From Chloroflexota bacterium (GTDB lineage Bacteria > Chloroflexota > Dehalococcoidia > DSTF01 > JACRBR01): DNA of 8,831 nucleotides. The notes below the pieces were generated by a model. The model saw nothing but the letters and a program-made list of their open reading frames with translations. It did not search any database and was not told the DNA's origin. Shown here piece by piece: positions 1 to 5,470 of this stretch. Numbering within the stretch: the stretch's first letter is position 1; each line of letters opens with the position of its first letter. The stretch is from NCBI GenBank assembly GCA_025355835.1, contig JANXYW010000209.1:1-8831 (forward strand), written 5' to 3'. The translations under genes and the position numbers were made by a program.

Positions 1-180
1 GGCCGCGAACACAGCCGCCGTCACCTTCGTCTCGCTTCGCACGACCAGCGCGTGGTAGTCGGGGACGATGCGCAGCAGTTCGTCCAGCGGCAGCCCCGTG
101 CGGACGTCAACTTCAGCTTCACGCTGAAGGATGTCGATGCCATCCTGGGCGATGGGGTCGGCGACGAGAATCTTCTTCAT
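1..180 (-). CDS. serA: D-3-phosphoglycerate dehydrogenase, N-terminal 60 residues (partial)
   Basis: The gene begins with ATG at 180 and runs off the left edge, leaving 60 residues. It reads MKKILVADPIAQDGIDIL..., then VDVRTGL and a segment LVVRSETKVTAAVF. This matches the start of the catalytic (substrate-binding) domain of 3-phosphoglycerate dehydrogenase, which oxidises 3-phosphoglycerate to 3-phosphohydroxypyruvate in the first step of serine synthesis in the cytosol. The VRS-x-TKVT stretch is the conserved substrate-contacting region of the family. The NAD domain and any C-terminal ACT/ASB regulatory domains lie outside the window. No Shine-Dalgarno sequence precedes the start; a TACGCT hexamer lies 6 nt upstream, so the mRNA may be leaderless. 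A related 2-hydroxyacid dehydrogenase is the alternative, but the N-terminus is typical of the SerA branch. Confidence 0.88.
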   Translation of the reverse strand, partial: MKKILVADPIAQDGIDILQREAEVDVRTGLPLDELLRIVPDYHALVVRSETKVTAAVFAA

Positions 181-186
181 ACGGAC

Positions 187-192
187 AGCGTA
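187..192 (-). promoter_or_regulatory. -10-like box for a leaderless start of serA
   Basis: TACGCT on the minus strand ends 6 nt before the serA ATG at 180, and no GGAGG-like motif is present. Transcription would begin at or next to the start codon. I see no good -35 box, so this is tentative. Confidence 0.3.
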
Positions 193-226
193 CCGATGGT
201 CGGAGGCACGGGGTAGGCCGGTGGCT

Positions 227-257
227 GAGGATGGATGATGGAAGATAGAGGATGGAT
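227..257 (+). repeat. degenerate heptanucleotide tandem repeat (GARGATG)
   Basis: Four consecutive 7-nt units, GAGGATG, GATGATG, GAAGATA and GAGGATG, followed by a partial GAT, form a purine-rich tract between serA and the DinB-like gene. It lies upstream of the chosen DinB start, so it is probably untranslated. Short heptamer repeats of this kind are known as non-coding repeats in some bacteria; no function is assigned here. Confidence 0.55.
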
Positions 258-338
258 CGTTCGGCGAGCACTCCTCCGTCATCTGTCGCATCTATCAGTC
301 GCTTGCAGAAGTGTAGCGACGCTCGTAGACTGGCCTTC

Positions 339-343
339 GGAGG
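339..343 (+). promoter_or_regulatory. ribosome binding site deciding the DinB-like start
   Basis: GGAGG lies 5 nt before ATG 349. The open frame extends back to 235, but that extension has no ribosome binding site and reads through the purine repeat, so ATG 349 is chosen. Confidence 0.75.
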
Positions 344-348
344 GCGCC

Positions 349-873
349 ATGGTAAACATCCCTGACGACGTTCGTGCGCGAGTCGTGTCGTACATTCAGC
401 ATCAGGGCGCCAAGTCCAAGGACGGACTCGCCGATCTCGTACGCACGAGCCAGCAGCGCTACGTCGACGTCGTTGGTGCGATCACCGACGACGTGGCCGC
501 AAAGAAGCCCGCCGCCGACGAGTGGTCGATCCGCGAATTGACGCGCCACGTGATCACGACCGAAACCTACGTCACCGCACTGATCTGGCACAGCGCGCGC
601 TCGCAAGAGCCGCCGCCGCGCCCGGGCGGACTCGGCATGACGGTCGACGATGACGGGCGCCCTTTCGCCGGCTGGGTCGACGCGCTTCGTGAGGCGAACG
701 CGAAGATGCTCGAAACGATCCGCGGCCTGCCCGAGGCTCCGGATCTTGCCATCAAGCCCGTGCACCCGTTTTTCGGCCCGCTGAACTGCCGCGAATGGGC
801 GGCGTTCCAGCGCGTCCACGACGAAGATCACGTCCAGCACGCGGGTAAGATTCTGGTGGCCGTCGGCGGGTAA
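349..873 (+). CDS. DinB-like superfamily protein
   Basis: A 174-residue protein with the features of the DinB/YfiT four-helix-bundle superfamily (DinB_2 type). The region around residues 57-70 reads DEWSIRELTRHV, the usual W-S-x-x-E-x-x-x-H motif carrying the first metal-ligand histidine (His67). A second cluster, H157-DED-H161 with His164, supplies the other histidines of the metal site. Length is normal for the family. Members bind a divalent metal; some are thiol-dependent transferases (bacillithiol or mycothiol-linked), many have no known substrate, and nothing here narrows that down. The protein is cytosolic, with no signal or membrane segment. It stands alone: serA is divergent, and the 225-bp inverted-arm element starts 7 nt after its stop codon. 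Confidence 0.85.
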   Translation: MVNIPDDVRARVVSYIQHQGAKSKDGLADLVRTSQQRYVDVVGAITDDVAAKKPAADEWSIRELTRHVITTETYVTALIWHSARSQEPPPRPGGLGMTVDDDGRPFAGWVDALREANAKMLETIRGLPEAPDLAIKPVHPFFGPLNCREWAAFQRVHDEDHVQHAGKILVAVGG

Positions 874-880
874 CCGCGTG

Positions 881-1105
881 CCTCACCCCGGCCGTCGGCC
901 GCGCCCTCTCCACACTGTGGAGAGGGCTCTCAAATCGGCGTCCTTCCTTTGAACGACGCCGCCAATTTGTAGCGGCGGACGGCTGTGCGCCCGCTCGATG
1001 GGGCGATCGCGCCGGAACTGCAACATCTTCGTTCTCGTGCACCGATCCCGAACTGAGAGCCCTCTCCACGACGTGGAGAGGGCGCGGCCGACGGCCGCGG
1101 TGAGG
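881..1105. mobile_element. MITE-like element with 51-bp inverted arms, no coding capacity
   Basis: The left arm (881-931) and right arm (1055-1105) are inverted copies matching at 47 of 51 positions. Three of the four mismatches fall in the loop of a hairpin that each arm contains by itself (904-926 and 1060-1082; 10-bp stem CCCTCTCCAC/GTGGAGAGGG, loops ACT and GAC). The 123-bp centre has no convincing gene. The element fills most of the gap between two convergent genes. I see no clear target-site duplication. It could be a non-autonomous mobile element or a BIME/REP-type extragenic palindrome, and the hairpins may also end transcription from both sides. Confidence 0.6.
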
Positions 1106-1180
1106 TGCGCGAACAGCACGAGAACCGTTCATGCATCGAACCGTGCGCGAATTCCGGATCGAAGAGATGGATGGCTCGAC

Positions 1181-2299
1181 CTACGCCGGCAGCGCCTGCT
1201 CCAGCGGCACGTACGGCATATGCAGCGACTCCGCGAGCGCGGCGTACGTGACCGCGCCTTCGCTGACCAGCACGCCCTTCGCCAGCGAAGTGTCCGCTAG
1301 CAGCGCCTCGCGCGTTCCGAAGTTCGCAAGCCGCAGCACGTACGGCAGCGTCGCCGACGTTAGTGCGGCCGTCGACGTGATCGGCACGGCGCCGGGCATG
1401 TTGGCGACGCAGTAGTGCACGACGCCTTCTTCCACGTACACCGGATCGCTGTGCGTTGTTGGGCGCGACGTTTCGCACGTGCCGCCCTGGTCGATCGAGA
1501 CGTCGACGATTACCGCGCCCGGGCCCATGCCGTGCACCATCTCGCGCGTCACCAGCCGCGGCGCCGATGCGCCCGGCACGAGCACGGCGCACACCAGAAT
1601 GTCCGCCTCACGCAACGCACTCGCGATCGCGAGCGGGCTCGACATCAGCCCCGTGGTCCGTCCCGGCCACAGCTGCTGGATGTGGCGTAGCTTGTCCAGT
1701 CGCGTATCGAACACCGTGACGCGCGCGCCGAGCTGGATCGCCGTCTCGATCGCGTTCTCCGCGACGATGCCCGCGCCCAGCACGACGACGTGTGATGGCG
1801 GCGCGCCCGGCAGCCCGGAGATCAGCTTGCCCCGTCCCGGTCCCGGCTTGCGCAGGTACTGCGCGCCGATCTCCGTCGCCATGCGGCCGGCGATCTGGCT
1901 CATCGGGATCAACAGCGGCAGCGACCCGTCGGGCAGCTGCACCGTCTCGTACGCGATCGCCGTCACCTTCGATGCGATGAGCACGCGTGTCAGCTCCGGC
2001 AGCGCTGCGAGGTGCAGGTACGTGAACAGCGTCTGGTTGTCGCGGACTAGCGAGTGCTCCGGCTCCAGCGGCTCCTTCACCTTCACGAGCAGGTCGGCGC
2101 GCGCCCACACTTCCCACGCGTTGTCGATGATCGTTGCGCCGCACGCGGTGTACGCATCGTCGCTAAAGCCCACGCCTGCGCCGGTCTGCGTCTCGACGAG
2201 CACTTTGTGGCCCGCATCGACGAGCGCGTGGGCGCCTTCTGGCGTCAGCCCGGCGCGGTACTCCTCGGCCTTGATTTCGCGGACGGTGCCAACAATCAT
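1181..2299 (-). CDS. ald: alanine dehydrogenase
   Basis: A 372-residue enzyme that interconverts L-alanine and pyruvate with NAD+ and ammonia in the cytosol. The length matches the family (about 370). The key residues occur at the standard numbering: Arg15 (pyruvate binding), Lys75 in VKVKEP, His96 in TYLHLA and Asp270 in VDVSIDQGG. The Rossmann nucleotide-binding loop is at 173-182 (VLGAGIVAEN), with Ala180 in place of the usual third glycine. The C-terminal part has the family stretch VANMPGAVP (298-306) followed by LTSATLPYVL. I place the start at ATG 2299 (MIVGTVREIK), where homologues begin and a GAGAG lies upstream; ATG 2320 or GTG 2338 would add 7 or 13 residues. It is monocistronic, convergent with the DinB-like gene. 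Confidence 0.94.
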   Translation of the reverse strand: MIVGTVREIKAEEYRAGLTPEGAHALVDAGHKVLVETQTGAGVGFSDDAYTACGATIIDNAWEVWARADLLVKVKEPLEPEHSLVRDNQTLFTYLHLAALPELTRVLIASKVTAIAYETVQLPDGSLPLLIPMSQIAGRMATEIGAQYLRKPGPGRGKLISGLPGAPPSHVVVLGAGIVAENAIETAIQLGARVTVFDTRLDKLRHIQQLWPGRTTGLMSSPLAIASALREADILVCAVLVPGASAPRLVTREMVHGMGPGAVIVDVSIDQGGTCETSRPTTHSDPVYVEEGVVHYCVANMPGAVPITSTAALTSATLPYVLRLANFGTREALLADTSLAKGVLVSEGAVTYAALAESLHMPYVPLEQALPA

Positions 2300-2432
2300 C
2301 GCACTCTCAGTATCGGTCATGCGGGAGGCGGATCGCACGTGCGCAACGTGGGTGAATGGTGAAGCGACCCTACCAGGACGACCGGACGGGGGCTACGCGA
2401 TTGGTCCAGCTTCGAGCCGCCTGCGCGAAACG

Positions 2433-2451
2433 CGCGGGCTGAATGCCCGCG
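2433..2451. repeat. extragenic hairpin repeat, CGCGGGC family (copy 1)
   Basis: The sequence is CGCGGGC-TGAAT-GCCCGCG, a perfect 7-bp stem (8 bp with the next pair) and 5-nt loop, followed by CTCCG. Copies recur at 4156-4174 and 8539-8557. This copy lies downstream of the GAF gene, where it could act as a terminator or mRNA 3'-end stabiliser, though there is no T-run. Confidence 0.75.
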
Positions 2452-2536
2452 CTCCGTACTGGATGGCTTCTTCATCACCATACGTGGCCGCATTCCCGCA
2501 AACGTGGCACGAACCGTCCAAGGCGCGCCAGCCTCG

Positions 2537-2563
2537 ATCCGTGAAATCCGCGTAATCCCTGTT
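2537..2563 (-). repeat. 9-nt tandem repeat with phased GGAT
   Basis: On the minus strand three 9-nt units follow each other: AACAGGGAT, TACGCGGAT and TTCACGGAT, each ending in GGAT. Similar 'GATTACGCGGATTTCACGGAT'-like text recurs in intergenic DNA of diverse environmental bacteria as far as I recall. It sits just after the GAF stop codon. Confidence 0.45.
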
Positions 2564-2573
2564 CCCCGGCCCG

Positions 2574-3206
2574 TCAGTACCAGGAAGACTCAATGATCAG
2601 CCCGGCGTGATGCGCGAGCGCCGTCAGCAGCAGCTCGTCGTCTTTGCCGAACCCGCGCCCGTTCTTGCGATCGGTCACGTATAGCGCGCCGCGCACCGTT
2701 GCTCCGGCGAAGATCGGCAGGCCGAGCAGCTCCTTCATATCCGGATGCTTCGGCGGGAAGCCGAACGCCTTCGCGTGTAGCGAGACATCCGCGAGGCGCA
2801 CGGCCAACCCGTCCTGGCGCATCGAGCCCAGCGGCCCGTGCCCCTGCGGCGGCCCTTTGAGTCCGGCGAGCTCTTTCGCGTCCATGCCGCTCACCACGAA
2901 GCCCTCGACGTAGTCGATCTCGCCCGTCACGGCGAGCGCGCCGAACGTGCCGTCGGTCAGTTCGCGCGCTACATCGACGATGTGCTGCAGCGCGTCGAGC
3001 GGCGTCTTCGGTGGACTTTTGCGGTTGCGCTCGGCGAGCTTCTTCAGCGCCCGATACTCGGGGTCGCGATCCAGCAGCCGCCGGCCCGTGCCGATCGCCG
3101 CATCAATGCGTTCTGCGACTTGCTTCTGGAGTTCCGTAGCCACGATCAGCTCGTTCGATGAATGCGGCGCGGTCGAGACGATCGCTCGGTCGTATTTGCC
3201 GCGCAT
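2574..3206 (-). CDS. stand-alone GAF domain protein
   Basis: A 210-residue cytosolic protein with one GAF domain at about residues 70-207 and no output domain. The fold signature is clear: GHGPLGSMRQDGLAVRLAD (122-140), then FGFPPKHPDMKELLGLPI (148-165), GALYVTDRKNG (173-183) and a closing helix FGKDDELLLTALAHHAGLII. This is the GAF subtype seen in DevS/DosT-like sensor kinases and LuxR-type regulators, where it binds small ligands (haem or others). Here no kinase or DNA-binding part follows, so it must signal through a partner or act as a binding protein. A charged helical region (25-65) precedes the domain. ATG 3206 has no ribosome binding site; GTG at codon 22 is an alternative start. The gene is divergent from the epoxide-hydrolase-like gene with a shared 56-bp promoter gap. 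Confidence 0.82.
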   Translation of the reverse strand: MRGKYDRAIVSTAPHSSNELIVATELQKQVAERIDAAIGTGRRLLDRDPEYRALKKLAERNRKSPPKTPLDALQHIVDVARELTDGTFGALAVTGEIDYVEGFVVSGMDAKELAGLKGPPQGHGPLGSMRQDGLAVRLADVSLHAKAFGFPPKHPDMKELLGLPIFAGATVRGALYVTDRKNGRGFGKDDELLLTALAHHAGLIIESSWY

Positions 3207-3234
3207 TGAGTTTGTATCTGACGATCACTATATC
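3206..3234 (+). promoter_or_regulatory. candidate promoter of the epoxide-hydrolase-like gene, overlapping a minus-strand promoter
   Basis: TTGAGT (3206-3211) and TATATC (3229-3234) are separated by 17 nt; TATCAT (3231-3236) is another good -10. On the other strand TATAGT (3227-3232) would serve the GAF gene. This is the most AT-rich spot in the first half of the window and lies between divergent genes, so the two promoters overlap. Confidence 0.45.
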
Positions 3235-3250
3235 ATTGGCCCGCAGATCA

Positions 3251-3255
3251 GGAGG
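3251..3255 (+). promoter_or_regulatory. ribosome binding site deciding the start at 3263
   Basis: GGAGG lies 7 nt before ATG 3263. The frame is open back to 3158, but that part overlaps the GAF gene on the other strand and has no such site. Confidence 0.8.
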
Positions 3256-3262
3256 ACGCCCC

Positions 3263-4117
3263 ATGCAAACGGAACTGCAGTACATCAGCGCCAACGGTTT
3301 GCGGTTCGCGTACTTCGAGCAGGGAAGCGGCCCGCTCGTTCTGCTACTCCATGGATTTCCCGATGCGCCGCACACGTGGGCGGAGCTGCAACCGCAAATC
3401 GCGAGCGCTGGTTATCGGGTCGTAGCGCCGTTTATGCGCGGATACCCGCCCAGCGAGGTGCCCTCGGATGCCGACTACTCGGCCCTCAAGCTCGGCGGCG
3501 ACGTGCTCGATCTCATCGGTACGCTCGGCGAGCAGCGCGCCATCGTCATCGGCCACGATTGGGGTGCCTTCGCGGGCTATGCCGCAGCCGCGATCGATCC
3601 GCCGCGCATCACCAAGCTCGTGCCGATCGCGATACCACATCCGGCCGCCATCGGCGCGCGGTCGCTCATAAAGGGACGCCACTTCATCACATTTCAATTC
3701 CGCTCCCGCGCCGTCGCGTCACTTCGGCGCGACAACTTCGCGCAGGTCGAGAAGATCTACCGTCGATGGTCACCGAACTGGAACGTTACGGAAGACGATC
3801 TCGCGCCGGTGAAGGCATCGCTCGCCGCACCCGGCGGCGTAGAGGGTGCGCTCGGCTACTACTGGTCGTTCCGTCGCAACGCCATCGGCAAGGCAGGTGC
3901 AGCGTCACGCGCCCTGCTGCGAGCGCCCACCACTGTGCCGACCCTTGCGTTCTTCGGCGAAGCCGACGGCGCGCTCGACTTGAGCAGCGTCGATCGCACC
4001 CGAAAGTGGTTCACGGGCCAGTACGAGATCGTGCGTGTACCGGGAGCGGGCCACTTCCTGCATCACGAAGCGCCGGCTGTCTTTCTGGAACACACCCTGC
4101 CGTTCATCGCCAGCTGA
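3263..4117 (+). CDS. alpha/beta hydrolase, soluble epoxide hydrolase-like
   Basis: A 284-residue cytosolic alpha/beta hydrolase. The oxyanion motif is HGFP (30-33). The nucleophile elbow is GHDWGA with Asp99 as nucleophile, which points to the epoxide hydrolase/haloalkane dehalogenase branch instead of serine esterases. Asp235 (GEADGA) and His264 (GAGHFLHHE) complete the triad. The cap region (about 127-220) contains Y199-Y200-W201, a candidate for the ring-opening tyrosine of epoxide hydrolases; a haloalkane dehalogenase would more often show a tryptophan after the Asp and another halide-binding Trp or Asn near the HG motif. Trp100 is present, so that alternative stays open. The substrate cannot be named. 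It has its own promoter and a GGAGG site, is divergent from the GAF gene and converges on the 4241-5140 hydrolase. Confidence 0.87.
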   Translation: MQTELQYISANGLRFAYFEQGSGPLVLLLHGFPDAPHTWAELQPQIASAGYRVVAPFMRGYPPSEVPSDADYSALKLGGDVLDLIGTLGEQRAIVIGHDWGAFAGYAAAAIDPPRITKLVPIAIPHPAAIGARSLIKGRHFITFQFRSRAVASLRRDNFAQVEKIYRRWSPNWNVTEDDLAPVKASLAAPGGVEGALGYYWSFRRNAIGKAGAASRALLRAPTTVPTLAFFGEADGALDLSSVDRTRKWFTGQYEIVRVPGAGHFLHHEAPAVFLEHTLPFIAS

Positions 4118-4155
4118 GTGCGGCTGGTCGAAACTGCAAAGCTCCGTTCAGAGAG

Positions 4156-4174
4156 CGCGGGCATTCAGCCCGCG
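4156..4174. repeat. extragenic hairpin repeat, CGCGGGC family (copy 2)
   Basis: The sequence is CGCGGGC-ATTCA-GCCCGCG, the reverse orientation of copy 1, again with the flanking GAG/CTC. It lies in the 123-bp gap between two convergent genes, a natural place for a bidirectional terminator. Confidence 0.75.
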
Positions 4175-4240
4175 TCATGTAGTGACCAGCAACTACCAAG
4201 CGGCCGGATCGCGCCTTGTGGACCGCGTCCCACGCGATGA

Positions 4241-5140
4241 TCAGCTCGCAGCCACCGTCACCGCATCAATCCCGCCGCTGCCGTCGCGCATGCTGCGTAT
4301 GACGTCGTCGACGAACTGCGAGATCGCTGGGACGACCATCTCCGTCGCGACGTCGCCGTGACCGGCGCCGGGGAAGACGACGTATCGTTTCGGCTCCGGC
4401 GCCGCTTCGAAGATGCGCTGGCCCATCGCTTCGGGCACGGTGTTGTCGGCATCGCCGTGCATGACGAGCAGCGGGCGGTCGAGGCGGTGGATCTTGGCGA
4501 GATTGTCGTAGCGCGTGAGCGGCAGCCACGGCGCGAACGCCAGCGGTACGCGGAAGCGCGCATCCCAATCGATGATCATGTCGCGCATCGATGTGAACGG
4601 CGCGCGCAGGATCAGCCCGGCACTCGGCTCGCGCACGGCAAGCTCCGTCGCGACGCCGCTGCCGAGCGAGAAGCCGTAAAAGAAGATCGTCGCCGGATCG
4701 ACGTCGTCGCGCTGGTGCAACCAGCCGAGCGCCGCCGCAGCGTCGGTGTACGTGCCCTCTTCGCTCGCGTGGCCATCGTTGCGCCCGTAGCCGCGATAGT
4801 CGAACACGAGGAAGTTGCAGCCGGTGCCGTGGAGGAAGGCCGTGAACGCCTGCGCGCGCTCGGGCGTCACCCACATATCGCTGGCGTTGTAGCTGGTGCC
4901 GTGGCAGAACAGCAGCGTCGGCGCAGGGCGATTCTGCTTGAAGAACCACCCTTGCAGCTCCAAACCATCCGCCGTGAAGATCGCCGCCTCTTCGTACGGA
5001 ACGCCGACTACGTCCGGCGGCTCCGGATGCCAATCGCCTCGATAGAACAGATGCGGCCGGATCAGCCGCTCCGACGCCATCGTCAGGGCGATGCCCGGCG
5101 CCGAGAGCGCGCCCGCCGCGTAGATCAGTCGTTTCAACAT
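4241..5140 (-). CDS. membrane-anchored alpha/beta serine hydrolase, Bem46/ABHD13 (YfhR) type
   Basis: A 299-residue hydrolase. Residues 4-22 (RLIYAAGALSAPGIALTMA) are hydrophobic with a basic start, a signal anchor likely tethering it to the membrane. The oxyanion region is CHGTSYNASD (79-88). DYRGYGRNDGHASEEGTYTD (114-133) is the typical Bem46/ABHD13/YfhR block. The nucleophile Ser158 sits in GFSLGS (156-161); Asp232 in HGDADNTVPE and His261 in GAGHGD complete the triad. The HG-D-VP pattern is that of peptidase S9-like and acyl-ester hydrolases; the substrate is unknown. The frame stays open to 5599, but ATG 5140 is where the family begins. There is no Shine-Dalgarno sequence; a TACAAT box ends 7 nt before ATG, suggesting a leaderless mRNA. 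The last ~10 residues are unconserved in appearance. Confidence 0.87.
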   Translation of the reverse strand: MLKRLIYAAGALSAPGIALTMASERLIRPHLFYRGDWHPEPPDVVGVPYEEAAIFTADGLELQGWFFKQNRPAPTLLFCHGTSYNASDMWVTPERAQAFTAFLHGTGCNFLVFDYRGYGRNDGHASEEGTYTDAAAALGWLHQRDDVDPATIFFYGFSLGSGVATELAVREPSAGLILRAPFTSMRDMIIDWDARFRVPLAFAPWLPLTRYDNLAKIHRLDRPLLVMHGDADNTVPEAMGQRIFEAAPEPKRYVVFPGAGHGDVATEMVVPAISQFVDDVIRSMRDGSGGIDAVTVAAS

Positions 5141-5147
5141 GCCGTCG

Positions 5148-5153
5148 ATTGTA
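5148..5153 (-). promoter_or_regulatory. -10 box for a leaderless start of the 4241-5140 hydrolase
   Basis: TACAAT (5 of 6 to TATAAT) on the minus strand ends 7 nt before ATG 5140. A weak -35, TGGCAG, lies 18 nt further upstream (5172-5177). No ribosome binding site is present, so transcription probably starts at or near the ATG. Confidence 0.5.
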
Positions 5154-5256
5154 GCGGAGGCTCCGCGAAGCCTGCCATGAGCCGTTCGCACCATCCCGCG
5201 TTGCAAACCGAACCATCGGTATGATCCGCGCTTCCGGCGAGAACGCCGACATTGCA

Positions 5257-5270
5257 TCGGCAATTGCCGA
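5257..5270. promoter_or_regulatory. perfect 14-bp palindrome, candidate operator
   Basis: TCGGCAATTGCCGA is fully self-complementary. It ends 5 bp upstream of the TTGACA box at 5276, a position where a dimeric regulator could activate or repress the promoter. The regulator is not encoded recognisably in the window. Confidence 0.5.
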
Positions 5271-5275
5271 CTTTC

Positions 5276-5281
5276 TTGACA
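5276..5281 (+). promoter_or_regulatory. candidate -35 box (TTGACA) of the 5471-6969 unit
   Basis: A perfect consensus TTGACA. The matching -10 is poor: nothing close to TATAAT occurs 16-18 nt downstream, and TGTAGA (5302-5307) is at 20 nt. An activator bound at the adjacent palindrome, or another sigma factor, could explain this; chance occurrence is also possible. Confidence 0.35.
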
Positions 5282-5317
5282 CGCGCGCCGAAGATGGGCG
5301 TTGTAGAAAGAGGACAG

Positions 5318-5392
5318 ATCGGCGTGGCTTCGGCCCATCGCACCGATCCCTAAAGGTCGCCACCTTAGGGGATCCGAGGGCAAGGTGCGATG
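5318..5392 (+). promoter_or_regulatory. structured leader with nested stem-loop and an alternative pairing
   Basis: The outer stem pairs CATCGCACC (5336-5344) with GGTGCGATG (5384-5392), 9 bp. Inside it 5345-5357 pairs with 5362-5374 (13 positions with one G-T wobble and one A-A mismatch) around the loop CGCC, leaving a 9-nt one-sided bulge (5375-5383). A GGC-TTCG-GCC tetraloop hairpin (5326-5335) precedes it. GATCGG (5318-5323) can also pair with CCGATC (5343-5348), which would compete with the main stem. There is no T-run, so a simple terminator is unlikely. It lies about 80 nt before ATG 5471 and does not match riboswitch classes I can recall. Confidence 0.5.
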
Positions 5393-5456
5393 TGGTGGCA
5401 GAGCCGCCGGACCGACCATTCTGTAGCCGTTCGGCGATTCCAACCGCCGCGCCGCC

Positions 5457-5463
5457 AAGGGAG
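5457..5463 (+). promoter_or_regulatory. ribosome binding site deciding the start at 5471
   Basis: AAGGGAG lies 7 nt before ATG 5471. The frame is open upstream (from 5390), but translation of that part reads through the structured leader. Confidence 0.7.
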
Positions 5464-5470
5464 CAGGTCC

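Larger units (their letters stand above)
2300..2573. other. intergenic region between ald and the GAF gene
   Basis: This 274-bp stretch separates two genes read on the minus strand. It contains a CGCGGGC hairpin (2433-2451) and a 9-nt-period tract (2537-2563). A minus-strand open frame (2393-2593) carries a CHVCG motif, but it overlaps the end of the GAF gene and its last part is the hairpin repeat read as protein; I see no gene. Confidence 0.6.
5141..5470. other. 330-bp divergent intergenic region with operator-like and structured elements
   Basis: It separates the minus-strand hydrolase from the 5471 unit. Reading it through, I see: the hydrolase -10 box (5148-5153), a small hairpin ACCGA/TCGGT (about 5208-5221), a perfect palindrome (5257-5270), a TTGACA box (5276-5281), and a nested stem-loop (5336-5392). 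No protein-coding gene is convincing here. Confidence 0.6.

Noticed and set aside
1479..2555. A 358-residue plus-strand open frame opposite alanine dehydrogenase.
   Set aside because: It is an antisense shadow of a highly conserved gene in GC-rich DNA; composition is Ser/Arg/Ala-rich with no family features.
2393..2573. Possible small minus-strand protein with a CHVCG motif.
   Set aside because: The only start overlaps the GAF gene, a single Cys pair is weak evidence, and the end is the CGCGGGC hairpin read as protein.
2947..4182. A 411-residue plus-strand open frame overlapping the GAF and epoxide-hydrolase-like genes.
   Set aside because: It is a frame-shifted shadow of both genes with no recognisable domain.
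5336..5392. The nested stem-loop as a GEMM (c-di-GMP-I) riboswitch, attractive given the downstream gene.
   Set aside because: It has an AGGGCAA stretch but no GNRA tetraloop receptor arrangement and no matching second helix; it was reported only as an unassigned structure.
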